A stretch of DNA of 64,000 bases from Janthinobacterium sp. BJB426 (GTDB taxonomy: Bacteria > Pseudomonadota > Gammaproteobacteria > Burkholderiales > Burkholderiaceae_D): NCBI RefSeq assembly GCF_002735705.1, contig NZ_PDZL01000017.1:1-64000 (forward strand). The letters are read 5' to 3'. Every line of letters begins with the position of its first letter. Within the stretch, counting starts at the first letter, position 1. Position numbers and translations under genes: made by a program. The notes under the pieces were generated by a model, which saw nothing but the letters and a program-made list of their open reading frames with translations, did not search any database and had not been told where the DNA came from. Shown here one piece after another: positions 10,719 through 21,235 of the stretch.

Positions 10719-12803
10719 ATGCAATCATTCTTCAAGCGCATCTCCATTTCCGTTTCCACTTCGGCCCTGCTCACCCTGGCGTGCGGACTGTGCCTGACGG
10801 CCCTGTGCTACGCCTCTGCGCGCCAGATCGAAGCGGAAAGCGCCCGGCTACTGCTGCAGTACCACGCCAGCGGGCACACCTTGGGCGCCGCCCTGCTGCC
10901 GGCCAAAGGCATGGGCCTGGACGCCAGCCATCGCGGCTCGCTGTATGTGCTGCTGGGTGGAATGCTGTCGAGCCTGCTGGCGGCCGCGTATGTGTATCAG
11001 CTGGTGTCGCGCAATTCCGTGATTGCCCGCATCACGGGCGAGCGCACGGCGGCGCTGCAGTTTGCCAATTTGCGCCTGTCCGAAGACATCGCCGCGCGCA
11101 TGCACAATGAAAAGTCGCTGCGTTTGCGCGAACGCATCATCGAAGTGTCGGCCAATGCCATCATCCTGTGCAGTGCCGACGCGCCCGGCTACCTGATCGA
11201 ATACGTCAATCCCGCCTTCGAACGCATCACCGGCTATGCGGCAAGCGAAGTCATCGGCCAGCGCCTGGAAGACTTGCAGGGTCCCGAGCAGGGCCGGCAA
11301 GACATGCACGCCATTACGGCGGCCCTGCGCGAACAGCGCGAAGGCAAGGCCATCGTGCGCAATTTCCGCAAGGATGGCAGCTGCTACTGGAGCGAGCTGT
11401 TCGTCGCCCCCGTGCGCGACGATGGCGATGGCGCACTCAGCCACTTTGTCGTGGCGCAATACGACATCAGCACCGTCATGCGTTTCGAACAGGAACTGGA
11501 ATTCCAGGCCCGGCACGATATCCTGACGGGCCTCGCCAACCGGGCCCTGCTGCGCGAACGGCTGGAGCAGGCGATGGCCGTGACGCGGCGCAGCGGGCTG
11601 CCCCTGTGGGTGGTGTTCATCGACCTCGACCGCTTTAAATTCGTCAACGATACCCTGGGCCACGATGCGGGCGACCTGGTGCTGAAAAGCGTGGCCGAGC
11701 GCCTGCGCGACGCGACGCGCGAAGTCGACACGGTAGCGCGCCTGGGCGGCGATGAATTCGTGCTGCTGCTGCCCCAGCATGGCAATGGCGAACCGGGCGC
11801 GGCCATCCTGCAGCGCATCTTGGACGCCGTGGCGCAGCCGCTGCAACTGGGTGAATATGAATTTTTTCTCAGCTGCTGCATGGGCGTGGCCGTGTATCCC
11901 GACGATGGCGACGATGCCGACACCCTGATCAAGCACGCCGACATCGCCATGTACCGCGCCAAGGAACAGGGACGGGGCCACTGGCAATTCTATGCCTCGA
12001 GCATGAATGCGGGCACCCTGGAACGGCTGGGACTGGAGAGCGAGTTGCGCCACGCCCTGGAGCGGGGGCAATTCCACCTCGAATACCAGCCCCAGCTGGA
12101 CCTGGCCAGCGGCGAAGTGGTGGGCATGGAAGCGCTGCTGCGCTGGCAACATCCGCAGCTGGGACGCATTCCGCCTGCCAGTTTCATCGGCCTGGCCGAG
12201 GAAATGGGCTTGATCACGCCCATCGGCGACTGGGTGCTGCGCACGGCATGCGCGCAGGCACGGGCTTGGCAACTGGCCGGCCATGGCCCGCTGCGCCTGG
12301 CCGTCAACCTGTCGGCGCGGCAATTCAAGCAAAAGAATCTGCTGCACGCGGTGGCGCAGGCACTGGCGGAAACGGGACTCGCCGCGGCCCACCTGGAACT
12401 GGAATTGACGGAAAGCATGGTCATGCATGACGTGGAGCAAGCCACGGCCATCATGGCCAACCTGAAGGCGCTGGGCGTGCAACTGTCCATCGATGACTTC
12501 GGCACCGGCTATTCCAGCCTGGCCTATCTGCGCCACTTCCCCATCGACGTATTGAAAATCGACAAAACTTTCGTCAGCGACATCACGCACAGCGACGATG
12601 ACGCGGCCATCGTGCGCGCCATCATTTCGCTGGCGCACAGCTTGCGCCTGAAAGTCATCGCCGAAGGCGTGGAAACGGCGCAGCAACTGGCCTTCCTGCG
12701 CCAGCACGGCTGCGATCAGATGCAGGGTTACCTGTTCAGCCGACCGCTGGCCGCCGACGCATTCGAAACATTGCTGCTCGAAGGCAGCATGCTGCCCGCT
12801 TAA
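10719..12803 (+). CDS. PAS-GGDEF-EAL cyclic-di-GMP signalling protein
   Basis: 694 residues. Two N-terminal transmembrane helices (about 10-32 and 70-92) flank a short periplasmic segment. A PAS domain (about 135-250) precedes GGDEF (G343-GDEF347, intact) and EAL (E471-A472-L473, intact, with [10 protein letters not shown] and the later EGVET). Both synthase and phosphodiesterase motifs look competent, so it may make or degrade c-di-GMP according to signal. It is transcribed divergently from the Crp/Fnr gene and converges on the porin gene, sharing stop-codon bases. Confidence 0.95.
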   Translation: MQSFFKRISISVSTSALLTLACGLCLTALCYASARQIEAESARLLLQYHASGHTLGAALLPAKGMGLDASHRGSLYVLLGGMLSSLLAAAYVYQLVSRNSVIARITGERTAALQFANLRLSEDIAARMHNEKSLRLRERIIEVSANAIILCSADAPGYLIEYVNPAFERITGYAASEVIGQRLEDLQGPEQGRQDMHAITAALREQREGKAIVRNFRKDGSCYWSELFVAPVRDDGDGALSHFVVAQYDISTVMRFEQELEFQARHDILTGLANRALLRERLEQAMAVTRRSGLPLWVVFIDLDRFKFVNDTLGHDAGDLVLKSVAERLRDATREVDTVARLGGDEFVLLLPQHGNGEPGAAILQRILDAVAQPLQLGEYEFFLSCCMGVAVYPDDGDDADTLIKHADIAMYRAKEQGRGHWQFYASSMNAGTLERLGLESELRHALERGQFHLEYQPQLDLASGEVVGMEALLRWQHPQLGRIPPASFIGLAEEMGLITPIGDWVLRTACAQARAWQLAGHGPLRLAVNLSARQFKQKNLLHAVAQALAETGLAAAHLELELTESMVMHDVEQATAIMANLKALGVQLSIDDFGTGYSSLAYLRHFPIDVLKIDKTFVSDITHSDDDAAIVRAIISLAHSLRLKVIAEGVETAQQLAFLRQHGCDQMQGYLFSRPLAADAFETLLLEGSMLPA

Positions 12804-13879
12804 AACGCGTGGCGCAGGCCGACGTTGAAGGCGCGGTTGCCGCTGCCCACTTCGGTTGCATTGCCCACCATGTAGGCGGCGTCGTTGCGGTTGCGGATAT
12901 GCGCGTAGGCAACATACACCTTGCTGCGCTTGGACAGAGCATACGTGGCGCCGATGGCCAGCTGCTGCGCGTCGCGGTTGGCCGCATCGCGGTCATCCTT
13001 GTGGACGTACGAGGCGAGCAAGGTCGTCGCGCCGAGCGGCACGGACACGCCGACGATAGCGTCGCGGCTGTCGCTGGACTGGGCCGGCGCCTGCGCCGCG
13101 CCGTACGGATTCTCGGCAAAGAACATGCTGCTGCCATCGCCCGTGTTGCGGCCATAACCGGCAAACGCCGTGGCCACGCCGAAGTTGTAATTGCCGGCCA
13201 GAATGGTGTTGTTCACGTCGGCCTTGCCGGGTTCGCCGGCACGGCTCTGGCGCGCCAGGCGCAAGGTCAATGGACCGTTGACGTAGCCGAGGGCCAGGCC
13301 CAGCGAACGCTGGTCCGCCGCAATCGCCGTGTGTTCGCCGGCACCATACATGACGGTGGCCGTCACGCCGCGCCATTCCGGCGAGGTATAGCGCACGGTA
13401 TTGTCGATGCGCGTGGCCGAATAGCCGGCCAGGTTGGTCGCCGCGCCGGCCAGACCGCCCTCGAATGGATCGGCCACGTCGGTCAGCGCCTGGCTTTGCA
13501 GGTTGTACTGGCGGCCCACGGTCAGCATGCCCAGCGGACTGTTGAGGCCGACAAACGCCTGGCGGCCGAACAATTGGCCCGCCTGGTCCGAGCGGCCCGT
13601 GTCGCTCAGGACACCCGCTTCCAGGGTGAACACGGCTTGCAAGCCATTGCCCAGCGATTCCGTGCCGCGCAAGCCCAGGCGCGAACCGGCCGAGACGCCG
13701 CTGGTGAGCTTGCTGACGCCGCCTTCCTGCACCAGGCCCGCATCCATCAAGCCATACAAGGTGACTGACGACGGGGTGACTGAAGACGGGTCGACGGACG
13801 ACTGGGCGTGGGCGGCAGGCATGGCGCCCATGGTGGCGATGGTCGAAACGAGGCCGACGGTGATCGAGATTTTTTTCAT
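12800..13879 (-). CDS. Gram-negative porin (betaproteobacterial trimeric type)
   Basis: 359 residues with a signal peptide (cleavage after about Ala25, PAAHA|Q), beta-strand-rich mature sequence starting with [11 protein letters not shown], the [15 protein letters not shown] strand typical of this porin family, and a C-terminal Phe (VGLRHAF) recognised by the outer-membrane assembly machinery. It forms a diffusion channel in the outer membrane. ATG at 13879 has AAGGAAA upstream. Between the signal peptide and the first strand is a short SSVTP-type repeat encoded by 15-base tandem units. The gene converges on the GGDEF-EAL gene; the two stop codons overlap. Confidence 0.93.
   Translation of the reverse strand: MKKISITVGLVSTIATMGAMPAAHAQSSVDPSSVTPSSVTLYGLMDAGLVQEGGVSKLTSGVSAGSRLGLRGTESLGNGLQAVFTLEAGVLSDTGRSDQAGQLFGRQAFVGLNSPLGMLTVGRQYNLQSQALTDVADPFEGGLAGAATNLAGYSATRIDNTVRYTSPEWRGVTATVMYGAGEHTAIAADQRSLGLALGYVNGPLTLRLARQSRAGEPGKADVNNTILAGNYNFGVATAFAGYGRNTGDGSSMFFAENPYGAAQAPAQSSDSRDAIVGVSVPLGATTLLASYVHKDDRDAANRDAQQLAIGATYALSKRSKVYVAYAHIRNRNDAAYMVGNATEVGSGNRAFNVGLRHAF
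13761..13805 (-). repeat. 15-bp in-frame tandem repeat in the porin N-terminus
   Basis: On the plus strand GTGACTGACGACGGG (13761-13775) is followed by GTGACTGAAGACGGG (13776-13790), identical at 14 of 15 positions, and by a diverged third unit (13791-13805). The translation is a repeated SSV-x-P/D linker just after the signal peptide. Unit changes would alter linker length without a frameshift. Confidence 0.7.
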
Positions 13880-14320
13880 GCTGGTTTCCTTGTCAAGGCA
13901 AAACCGGGAAAGCGCGCGGCCATGGCGCGGCCACAGGCGCCAAAGGCGCGCTGGGGAGTGCCGTATCGAAAGACGACTGGCCAGGCAACGTGATTCCTGG
14001 CGAAGCTGTGGCGGCAGCGGCGTGCAATGACGCCGCTTTGATTCCGCCGTGAATGGTGCACCGCTGGCGGTGCGCGTGGCTCAGGCACCCGGCCCGAAGG
14101 GGACGCTCTGAAGGTGGCTGGCATCGCGGATGCGCTGGCCTTGAGACGCGGACGAGTGCTGGATATGCAACGTGAATACAACCGCGTCTGCTGGCGCCGT
14201 CCGCAAGGATGAGGCAGGAAGCGCCGAGGCCGGCATTATAGCATCGGCGCCGCCCCTATCCCCGTTCTGTTGCGGGAAAACGACTCGCCAGGCCGCCAAA
14301 ACACGGCCATACGGCCGCGT
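13880..14320 (-). other. 441-bp gap: long porin leader and promoter
   Basis: No convincing gene is visible in this gap. An extended -10 promoter at 14235-14243 would give the porin mRNA a leader of about 350 bases. Open frames here lack ribosome binding sites and family resemblance. The leader contains several GC-rich self-complementary patches, such as GCACCGCTGGCGGTGC near 14058, so it may fold. Confidence 0.5.
14235..14243 (-). promoter_or_regulatory. Extended -10 promoter upstream of the porin
   Basis: The minus strand reads TGCTATAATG, a perfect TATAAT with the TGn extension. No consensus -35 is seen, which is compatible with extended -10 promoters. The nearest downstream gene on this strand is the porin. 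Confidence 0.55.
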
Positions 14321-17300
14321 TCACTTCACCTTGTCGTATGACAGCATTTGCCCGTCGCGATCCCAGGCCAGTGCGCCATCCTCGATGCCAATGACGGCGT
14401 GGAAATCACGCATGCCCGAGCGCGGCGGATACAGCGCAAAACGCAACAGGCCTTGACGGGCCGGCAGCGTTACCGTGGCAAAGCCCGCTTCCGGATGGGA
14501 CAGCGCCAGATGGCGCAGCGGCCCGGCAAACGGCACCTGCCACGGCTGTGTCCCGCTGACGCCTTTGGCAAACGCGGGTGCATCGCCGAGCGCCGCCAGG
14601 CCGATATCGGGCACGGCCTCGTTGCGATATTCGACGATGATGCGGGCCGGGCCGGTGGTGGTGTCGCCGGAGCGCGGCGGCAACAGCGCAAAGGGAGCGT
14701 CGGGCGACTTCCCGTCGCCCTGCAGCAGCAGTGCGCCGTCCCGCACCGACCAGCGTCCCTGCGCCGCTTGCTCATCGGCGCCGTACACCATCTGATAACT
14801 GAAACGCCCGTCGGCGCGCAGCACGATCTGCGACGCGACCTCGGTCCGGCGCCCCATGGTGTAGCGTCCCGGCAAGCGCTGTTGCAGCGCCAGGTCGGCT
14901 GCCTTGTCCTTGTGTGCGGGCGCAGCCGCAAGCTGCGCAGGCGGCACCCGCCAGCCGCCGGCCGCCAGGATGGCCAGCATGTCGGCGCGTCCCGCGGCTC
15001 GCAGCGCGCTCCAGTCCTGCGGCGCGAGTTGCCGCAGGCTGCCAGCCAGGCGCGGCAGGCGCGCGGCAAAGCGCTGGCCCAGCCAGCCGGCCAGGATCAA
15101 CCCCGGTTCCTCGGCAAAGGCGGTGATCAGGCGCGGCGCCATGGCGTGCTCGCACTGCGGCGGCGCGCTGGAAAATCCATGCTTGAGCAGCAAGTCCCAG
15201 TACGCATCGGACGCGTTCATGACGATGTCGATCAGGTTCGGCGTGTCCGGCAGGCAGACCTTGTCCAGCGACAGCGTCCAGTCGCGCGTGACGAGCGCCA
15301 GCATATCGGTATTGAGACTGGCGGCGGCCAGGTCCAGCGCGCCACCCCATGCGTGCTCCGTGCCGTCATCGATCCGCGCGCCGCGCGCGAGGAACAGGCG
15401 CACGGCCTCGGTATTGCCATTGACGATGGCCTGCTCCAGCGCGCTCTTCTGATTGGCGCCGCGCCAGTTCGGGTCCAGCCCCAGGTCCAGCAGACGCGGC
15501 AGCAGATCGCCGCGCTGCGCCCGCAGCGCCTGCCGCAGCACCACCGCATCGCCCGGCGCGCGCCGCACACCGTCGGCGCGCCGCAACATGCCGTGCTCCA
15601 GCAACAGCGGCGCCAGTGCGCGCTGCGGCGACTGTACGGCGAGCACGGCGGCGTTGTTGCCCAACTGGCTGGCCGGCAGGCCGGCCGCCAGCATCAGGCG
15701 TACCCGCTCGACGCCGGCCGCATCGCGCACGGAACGCAGCGCCTCGTCCAGCGGCGACCACTTGATGTCTGCCAGCGGCTGGCGCGCCGCAACGGCCGCC
15801 AGCAGCAAGGTCAGCACGGTATTGTTTTCCGGCGTCGGCTTCAGTTTCAGCGCCATCCTCAAGACGGGGAACTCGCCGCCCAGCGGGTCGGCGCCCAGGC
15901 CCAGCAGCAGCTTGACCATCGCCGCGTCACTATTTTCGACGGCCGCCAGCAAGGGCGGACGATAGCCATCGCTGACGACGGGCGCACCCATCGCGGCCAG
16001 GCGGGTGACCCAGTCAGGCCGCTGGCTGCGCACGGCATGCCACAGCAGGGTTTCCGTTTCCAGATGCAGCGTGTCGAGCGTCGTCAGTTTGCTCATATGA
16101 AAGTCGTCGACTGCGGGACCAACTTGCTTCCACGGCATGCCGGGCATCACCAGCTGGCGCAGCACCTCCTCGGACGCCGGCTGATGGTTGTACATGGCGC
16201 GCATCGCGGCGTCGAGCCAGCGGTCCTTTCCCTTTGCGTCATGCCGGGGCACGCGCTGCTTGAGCCAGTCCAGCGCGCCGGCGTTGCCCGCTTCGGCGGC
16301 GTAGGCGTACAGCGACTTGCCCTGTTCGTAGATCTCGGGCGTGGTGCCGGTGGCCAGCATTTTATCGAGCACTTCGGTGCCGCGCGTCAGGCCCAGCAAG
16401 CGCCCCCAGAGCATGTGATCAGCCAGCGGCCGTTCGGCTGGCGGCGCCGCGCCGTCTTTCGCCGTCTTTTTCTCTGCCTGGCGCAGCTCTGCCATGCGCT
16501 GGTCACCCACCAGATAGGGCAGGCCCGAACCAGCGTCCAGCAAGGCGATCATGTTTGCCGTGCGTTCATCCGCGTCGAGCAATTCCGGCAGCATGTCCGC
16601 GTCTTCCTGCTGCAGCGCGTATTCCAGCGGCGCCAGCGTTTCATTTCCGGCGCCGTAGTGCCGCACATCGGCGCCATGGGCCAGCAACAGGCGCACCATC
16701 GCGGCGTTGCCGTACATGGCCGCCAGATGCAGGGGCGCGACGCTATTGCCCCCGGTGCCTTCGCCGACCGGCACGCCGCGCTGCAACAGCAGCGTCATCA
16801 TGCGCAGCCTGGCCGGCAGCAGCGCCGCGTGCCGCTCGCGTTGCGCCTCGCGGTGCGCCCGCCGCTGCACTTGTTGCAGCAGATGATCGTCCAGACGCGG
16901 CTGCGCCTTCTGCCATGCCGATTCGGCTTCGACCAGGCTGTACGCGGGCAAGATCAAGGTGTGCAGCAGGGTGCTCGAGCCGCTTCGGTAGGCGCCCGGC
17001 AGGGCGACGCCGGCGAGCAGCTGGCCGAAGGCGGCTTCATCGCCCTCGCTGGCGGCATCGAACAGCGCCCGCACTTCGGGCGTCGGCGGCAGCTTGTCGC
17101 GCGCCACGCGCACATAATGGATCATGCGTTCCATGCCGTGCACCGAGACCTGCGGCAGCGGCATGCCCACCTTCCACGCCCGCGCCAGCTGATCCGCCTC
17201 GGCGTTTTGCGCCGCGTTCATCGCCTTTGCCCAGCCTGCCACGCTGGCGGCGGCCCCCGGCTCCCCGCCCGCCGCCGCCAGCTGGCTCAGCATGGAGGCG

Positions 17301-18142
17301 AGCACATAGTCCTGCGGCACGCCCCAACCCATGCCGTACACCTTGACCAGTTGCAACTGGGCCTTGGCGTTGCCGCTTTCGGCCGCCTTGCGCAGCCAGC
17401 GGGCGGCCTGCATTTCATCCAGGCCGTCTGCTCCGTTGCAACACAGCATGCCCAGCTGGTAGGCGGCGTCCATGTCGCCGCCCTCGGCGGCACGGAGGTA
17501 CCAGTCCTGCGGCGAGCGCCGCCCCGTCAGCGACGTCGCCGGCAAGGGCATGCCGCGCCGCCAAAGGCCGGCCAGGCGCACGGCTTCGTCGACCTGGTCC
17601 GGCGACATCGCGTTGCGGCGTGCCGGCAGATACCTTTCCAGCTCGGCCGCGCCGCGCCATTCCTTGTCCTGCAGCGCCAGCAGTCTGAGCGCATACGACA
17701 ACACCTTGTCGGCCGGCACGCCTTCGCCCTGTTCATACATTTTCGCCATTTGGGCCATCGGCTCGCCGGCGCCCTGCGACGCCAGGCTGCGCAGCCAGGG
17801 CAGCGCGCGCGCGGGATTGCGCATGCTGCCCAACATGATCGTATACAGAGAAACAAGTTCCTCCTGAGCAACGCGGTCGCCGCGCTTGGCCGCCAGCAGA
17901 TACCAGCGCACGGCATCGGCATCGCTGCGCGCCACATCCGAACACCGCTCCGCGCCCGCGTAGATATCGCCGAGAACCTTTTGCGCCTTGATATTGCCGC
18001 CCAGCGCAGGTCCGCGCAATTGGGCCACGGCGTCAACGCAGCGCCCGCGCTGGAAAGACGCCATTCCTTCCGGAACACCGGCGCACGCGCCACCGGCAGC
18101 CCATCCTGCGCCGAGCACGGCCAATTGCCACAATTTTTTCAT
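14321..18142 (-). CDS. Giant exported Sel1-repeat and ankyrin-repeat protein, function unknown
   Basis: 1273 residues. A signal peptide (about 1-21, ACA|G) is followed by Sel1-like/TPR repeats (about 25-330: AVRWYLLAAKRGD, WYLRAAEGGDMDAAYQLG, ARWLRKAAESGNAKAQ). Ankyrin-type repeats follow from about 440 to 1010 (PLHLAAMYGNAAMVRLLLAH, LAAVENSDAAMVKLLLGLGA, ALEQAIVNGNTEAVRLFLAR). The C-terminal 180 residues are different: a beta-rich region starting near LPGRYTMGRRTEVA with strands such as ADGRFSYQMVYGADEQAAQG and RWSVRDGALLLQGDG, which may be a small barrel-like domain. The protein is probably periplasmic and likely mediates protein-protein contacts. It is transcribed alone, divergent from valS. 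An equally long frame on the opposite strand is a GC-rich shadow. Confidence 0.85.
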   Translation of the reverse strand: MKKLWQLAVLGAGWAAGGACAGVPEGMASFQRGRCVDAVAQLRGPALGGNIKAQKVLGDIYAGAERCSDVARSDADAVRWYLLAAKRGDRVAQEELVSLYTIMLGSMRNPARALPWLRSLASQGAGEPMAQMAKMYEQGEGVPADKVLSYALRLLALQDKEWRGAAELERYLPARRNAMSPDQVDEAVRLAGLWRRGMPLPATSLTGRRSPQDWYLRAAEGGDMDAAYQLGMLCCNGADGLDEMQAARWLRKAAESGNAKAQLQLVKVYGMGWGVPQDYVLASMLSQLAAAGGEPGAAASVAGWAKAMNAAQNAEADQLARAWKVGMPLPQVSVHGMERMIHYVRVARDKLPPTPEVRALFDAASEGDEAAFGQLLAGVALPGAYRSGSSTLLHTLILPAYSLVEAESAWQKAQPRLDDHLLQQVQRRAHREAQRERHAALLPARLRMMTLLLQRGVPVGEGTGGNSVAPLHLAAMYGNAAMVRLLLAHGADVRHYGAGNETLAPLEYALQQEDADMLPELLDADERTANMIALLDAGSGLPYLVGDQRMAELRQAEKKTAKDGAAPPAERPLADHMLWGRLLGLTRGTEVLDKMLATGTTPEIYEQGKSLYAYAAEAGNAGALDWLKQRVPRHDAKGKDRWLDAAMRAMYNHQPASEEVLRQLVMPGMPWKQVGPAVDDFHMSKLTTLDTLHLETETLLWHAVRSQRPDWVTRLAAMGAPVVSDGYRPPLLAAVENSDAAMVKLLLGLGADPLGGEFPVLRMALKLKPTPENNTVLTLLLAAVAARQPLADIKWSPLDEALRSVRDAAGVERVRLMLAAGLPASQLGNNAAVLAVQSPQRALAPLLLEHGMLRRADGVRRAPGDAVVLRQALRAQRGDLLPRLLDLGLDPNWRGANQKSALEQAIVNGNTEAVRLFLARGARIDDGTEHAWGGALDLAAASLNTDMLALVTRDWTLSLDKVCLPDTPNLIDIVMNASDAYWDLLLKHGFSSAPPQCEHAMAPRLITAFAEEPGLILAGWLGQRFAARLPRLAGSLRQLAPQDWSALRAAGRADMLAILAAGGWRVPPAQLAAAPAHKDKAADLALQQRLPGRYTMGRRTEVASQIVLRADGRFSYQMVYGADEQAAQGRWSVRDGALLLQGDGKSPDAPFALLPPRSGDTTTGPARIIVEYRNEAVPDIGLAALGDAPAFAKGVSGTQPWQVPFAGPLRHLALSHPEAGFATVTLPARQGLLRFALYPPRSGMRDFHAVIGIEDGALAWDRDGQMLSYDKVK

Positions 18143-18277
18143 GATTGCCTAAGCTTTCAAATAATGTTGCAAAGATGATAGCTTAGAAAAAATACAATGC
18201 AGCAATATTGCGCAATTGTGCGCGGCTTTTCGGGTCATCCAGGCCCGCTATTTGCTGCGCATGCTTTATGCACCCCT

Positions 18278-18283
18278 TATAAT
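18278..18283 (+). promoter_or_regulatory. Probable -10 box for valS
   Basis: A perfect TATAAT lies 29 bases before the valS ATG at 18313. The best -35-like hexamer, TTGCTG at 18252-18257, is 20 bases upstream, longer than ideal. The implied leader is short (about 20 bases). Confidence 0.45.
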
Positions 18284-18312
18284 GGTTCCTTTTGCCAATC
18301 ACACGCCAAATC

Positions 18313-21120
18313 ATGGAATTAGCCAAGTCTTTCGAGCCCGCCGACATTGAACAATTCTGGCGCACCGAGTGGGAACAGCGCGGTTACTTCACCGCCACCC
18401 TCGATGCCGGAAAACCTTCCTTCAGCATCCAGTTGCCGCCGCCGAACGTCACCGGCACCCTGCACATGGGCCATGCGTTCAACCAGACCATCATGGATGG
18501 CCTGACCCGTTACCACCGCATGCTGGGCCACAACACGGCCTGGATTCCCGGCACCGACCACGCGGGCATCGCCACGCAAATCGTCGTGCAACGCCAGCTG
18601 GACGCGCAAAAGATTTCGCGTCATGACCTGGGCCGCGAGAAATTCGTGGAAAAAGTGTGGGAATGGAAAGAAAAATCCGGTTCCATCATCACCGGCCAGA
18701 TGCGCCGCCTGGGCGCCTCGGCCGACTGGAAGCGCGAATACTTCACGATGGACGAGCCGCGCTCGAAAGTCGTCACCGACGTCTTCGTGCGCCTGTTCGA
18801 GCAAGGCCTGATCTACCGCGGCAAGCGCCTGGTCAACTGGGACCCCGTGCTGGGCACGGCTGTATCCGACCTGGAAGTGGTGTCCGAGGAAGAGGACGGT
18901 TCCATGTGGTACATCAAGTACCCGCTGGCCGACGGCAGCGGTTTCCTGACGGTGGCCACCACGCGTCCTGAAACCATGCTGGGCGACGTGGCCGTGGCCG
19001 TCGATCCGACGGACGAGCGCTATCTGCCGCTGGTGGGCAAGATGCTCAAACTGCCTTTGAGCGACCGCGAAATCCCCATCATCGCCGACGAATACGTCGA
19101 CAAGGAATTCGGCACCGGCTGCGTCAAGATTACTCCTGCGCACGACATGAACGATTACGCCGTCGGCCAGCGCCATAAACTGGCACAGATCGTCATCCTG
19201 ACCCTGGACGCGAAGATCACCGACGACGCGCCCGAAGCCTACCGCGGCATGGACCGCTTTGCCGCGCGCAAGCAGATCGTCGCCGACCTCGACGCGCAAG
19301 GTTTGCTCGAGCAAGTCAAGCCGCATAAACTGATGGTGCCGCGCGGCGACCGCACGGGCGTCGTCATCGAGCCGATGCTGACGGACCAGTGGTTCGTCGC
19401 CATGAGCAAACCGGCCCCGGAAGGCACCTTCTTCCCAGGCAAATCGATCGCCGAAACGGCGCTGGACAAGGTCGCCAACGGCGAAATCAAGTTCGTGCCG
19501 GAAAACTGGAGCACCACTTACAACCAGTGGCTCAACAACATCCAGGACTGGTGCATCTCGCGCCAGCTGTGGTGGGGCCATCAAATCCCGGCGTGGTACG
19601 ACGACGCCGGCAATATCTTCGTTGCCAAGACGGAAGCCGAGGCACAAGCCAAGGCGCAGGCGGCCGGCAGCACGGGCCCGTTGAAGCGCGACGACGACGT
19701 GCTCGACACGTGGTTCTCGTCGGCCTTGGTGCCGTTCTCGACCATGGGTTGGCCGGAAGAAACCCCGGACATGAAGGCGTTCCTGCCATCGTCCGTGCTG
19801 GTGACGGGTTTCGACATCATCTTCTTCTGGGTTGCGCGCATGGTCATGATGACGGCGCATTTCACGGGCAAGGTACCGTTTGAAACCGTCTACGTGCACG
19901 GCCTGGTGCGCGATTCGACGGGACAGAAAATGTCCAAGTCGAAGGGCAACACCCTGGACCCGATCGACCTGATCGACGGCATCGACCTGGAAGGCTTGAT
20001 CGTCAAGCGCACCACGGGCCTGATGAACCCGCGCGACGCGGAAAAGATCACCAAGGCGACGCGCAAGGAATTCCCGGAAGGCATTTCGGCCTACGGCACG
20101 GATGCCGTGCGCTTCACCATGGCCAGCTATGCCTCGCTGGGTCGCAACATCAATTTCGACCTGGGCCGCTGCGAAGGCTACCGCAACTTCTGCAACAAGA
20201 TGTGGAACGCCACCCGTTTCGTCATGATGAATACGGAAGGCAAGGATTGCACGCCGAACGACGCCGACCTGTCGCAAGCGGACAAGTGGATCATTTCCCT
20301 GCTGCAAAAGGCGGAACTGGACGTGGCCAAGGGCTTTGAAGACTTCCGTTTCGACAATATCGCCGCATCGATCTACAAATTCGTCTGGGACGAGTATTGC
20401 GACTGGTACCTGGAAGTGGCCAAGGTGCAAGTACAACAGGGCACGGAAGGCCAGCAGCGCGCCACCCGCCACACCCTGCTGCGCGTACTGGAAGTCGTGC
20501 TGCGCCTGGCCCATCCGATCATCCCGTTCGTCACGGAAGCCCTGTGGCAAACCGTGGCGCCTTTGGCCGGCAAGACATTGAAGGCGGAAGGCGATTCGAT
20601 CATGATGCAACCGTATCCGATCGCCAACACCGACAAGATCGATGAGTCGGCCGAAGCGTGGATGCAGCAGCTGAAAGCCTTGACGGATGCGACGCGCAAC
20701 CTGCGCGGCGAAATGCAAATCTCGCCTTCCGTGCGCGTGCCGCTGATCGTCGAAGCGGGCAATGCCAGCGAGAAAGAAGCGCTGGCGTCGTACGCGCCGT
20801 ACATCCAGTCGCTGGGCAAGCTGGCCGACGTGCAGATCGTCGATGCGCTGCCGGACTCGCCAGCGGCCGTCGCCATCGTCGGCACCACCAAGCTGATGCT
20901 GAAAGTGGAAATCGACGTGGCGGCCGAACGCGAGCGCCTGGGCAAGGAAATCGCCCGCATCGAAGCAGAAATTGCCAAAGTAAATAGCAAATTAGGCAAT
21001 GAAAGCTTCGTCGCACGCGCCCCTGCCGCCATCGTTGCGCAAGAAAACGAGCGTTTGCTCAGTTTTTCGGCCACAATTGAAAAATTGCGCGAACAGTTTG
21101 CTAAACTAGCCAGCGCATAA
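18313..21120 (+). CDS. valS: Valyl-tRNA synthetase
   Basis: Class I aminoacyl-tRNA synthetase charging tRNA-Val. About 935 residues from the ATG at 18313; an in-frame TTG at 18292 is a weaker alternative. The HIGH signature appears as TLHMGHAFN after PPPNVTG, the KMSKS loop as QKMSKSKGN, the editing domain includes [12 protein letters not shown], and the C-terminus has the ValRS coiled coil ([20 protein letters not shown]). It stands alone on the plus strand. Confidence 0.98.
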   Translation: MELAKSFEPADIEQFWRTEWEQRGYFTATLDAGKPSFSIQLPPPNVTGTLHMGHAFNQTIMDGLTRYHRMLGHNTAWIPGTDHAGIATQIVVQRQLDAQKISRHDLGREKFVEKVWEWKEKSGSIITGQMRRLGASADWKREYFTMDEPRSKVVTDVFVRLFEQGLIYRGKRLVNWDPVLGTAVSDLEVVSEEEDGSMWYIKYPLADGSGFLTVATTRPETMLGDVAVAVDPTDERYLPLVGKMLKLPLSDREIPIIADEYVDKEFGTGCVKITPAHDMNDYAVGQRHKLAQIVILTLDAKITDDAPEAYRGMDRFAARKQIVADLDAQGLLEQVKPHKLMVPRGDRTGVVIEPMLTDQWFVAMSKPAPEGTFFPGKSIAETALDKVANGEIKFVPENWSTTYNQWLNNIQDWCISRQLWWGHQIPAWYDDAGNIFVAKTEAEAQAKAQAAGSTGPLKRDDDVLDTWFSSALVPFSTMGWPEETPDMKAFLPSSVLVTGFDIIFFWVARMVMMTAHFTGKVPFETVYVHGLVRDSTGQKMSKSKGNTLDPIDLIDGIDLEGLIVKRTTGLMNPRDAEKITKATRKEFPEGISAYGTDAVRFTMASYASLGRNINFDLGRCEGYRNFCNKMWNATRFVMMNTEGKDCTPNDADLSQADKWIISLLQKAELDVAKGFEDFRFDNIAASIYKFVWDEYCDWYLEVAKVQVQQGTEGQQRATRHTLLRVLEVVLRLAHPIIPFVTEALWQTVAPLAGKTLKAEGDSIMMQPYPIANTDKIDESAEAWMQQLKALTDATRNLRGEMQISPSVRVPLIVEAGNASEKEALASYAPYIQSLGKLADVQIVDALPDSPAAVAIVGTTKLMLKVEIDVAAERERLGKEIARIEAEIAKVNSKLGNESFVARAPAAIVAQENERLLSFSATIEKLREQFAKLASA

Positions 21121-21183
21121 GGCAAGTTTGGAAGGATTGCGCGGCCGTCCCCCGTGACGCCGCGCAATACCGCTGGTCTTGCC
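21121..21183 (+). terminator. Nested inverted repeat after valS, probable transcript end
   Basis: ATTGCGCGGC (21136-21145) pairs with GCCGCGCAAT (21159-21168), a perfect 10-bp stem, and is enclosed by GGCAAG (21121-21126) and CTTGCC (21178-21183). There is no T tract, so it is a stabilising or factor-dependent 3' structure rather than a classic terminator. Confidence 0.5.
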
Positions 21184-21235
21184 TTGGTATATACACTGTT
21201 CGTGATCCGATCAAAAAAACCAATGGAGACTAGCG

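Noticed and set aside
10848..12707. A 619-codon minus-strand frame opposite the GGDEF-EAL gene
   Set aside because: It is the shadow of a gene with intact GGDEF and EAL motifs.
13876..14299. Short minus-strand frames in the porin leader
   Set aside because: No ribosome binding site or family resemblance, and one overlaps the porin start.
14348..18178. A 1276-codon open frame on the plus strand opposite the Sel1-ankyrin gene
   Set aside because: Its composition (His, Arg, Gln, Ala rich, no domain pattern) is typical of the antisense frame of a GC-rich gene; the minus-strand frame has a signal peptide and clear repeats.
18319..20718. A 799-codon minus-strand frame inside valS
   Set aside because: It is antisense to an essential, fully recognisable synthetase and shows no domain of its own.
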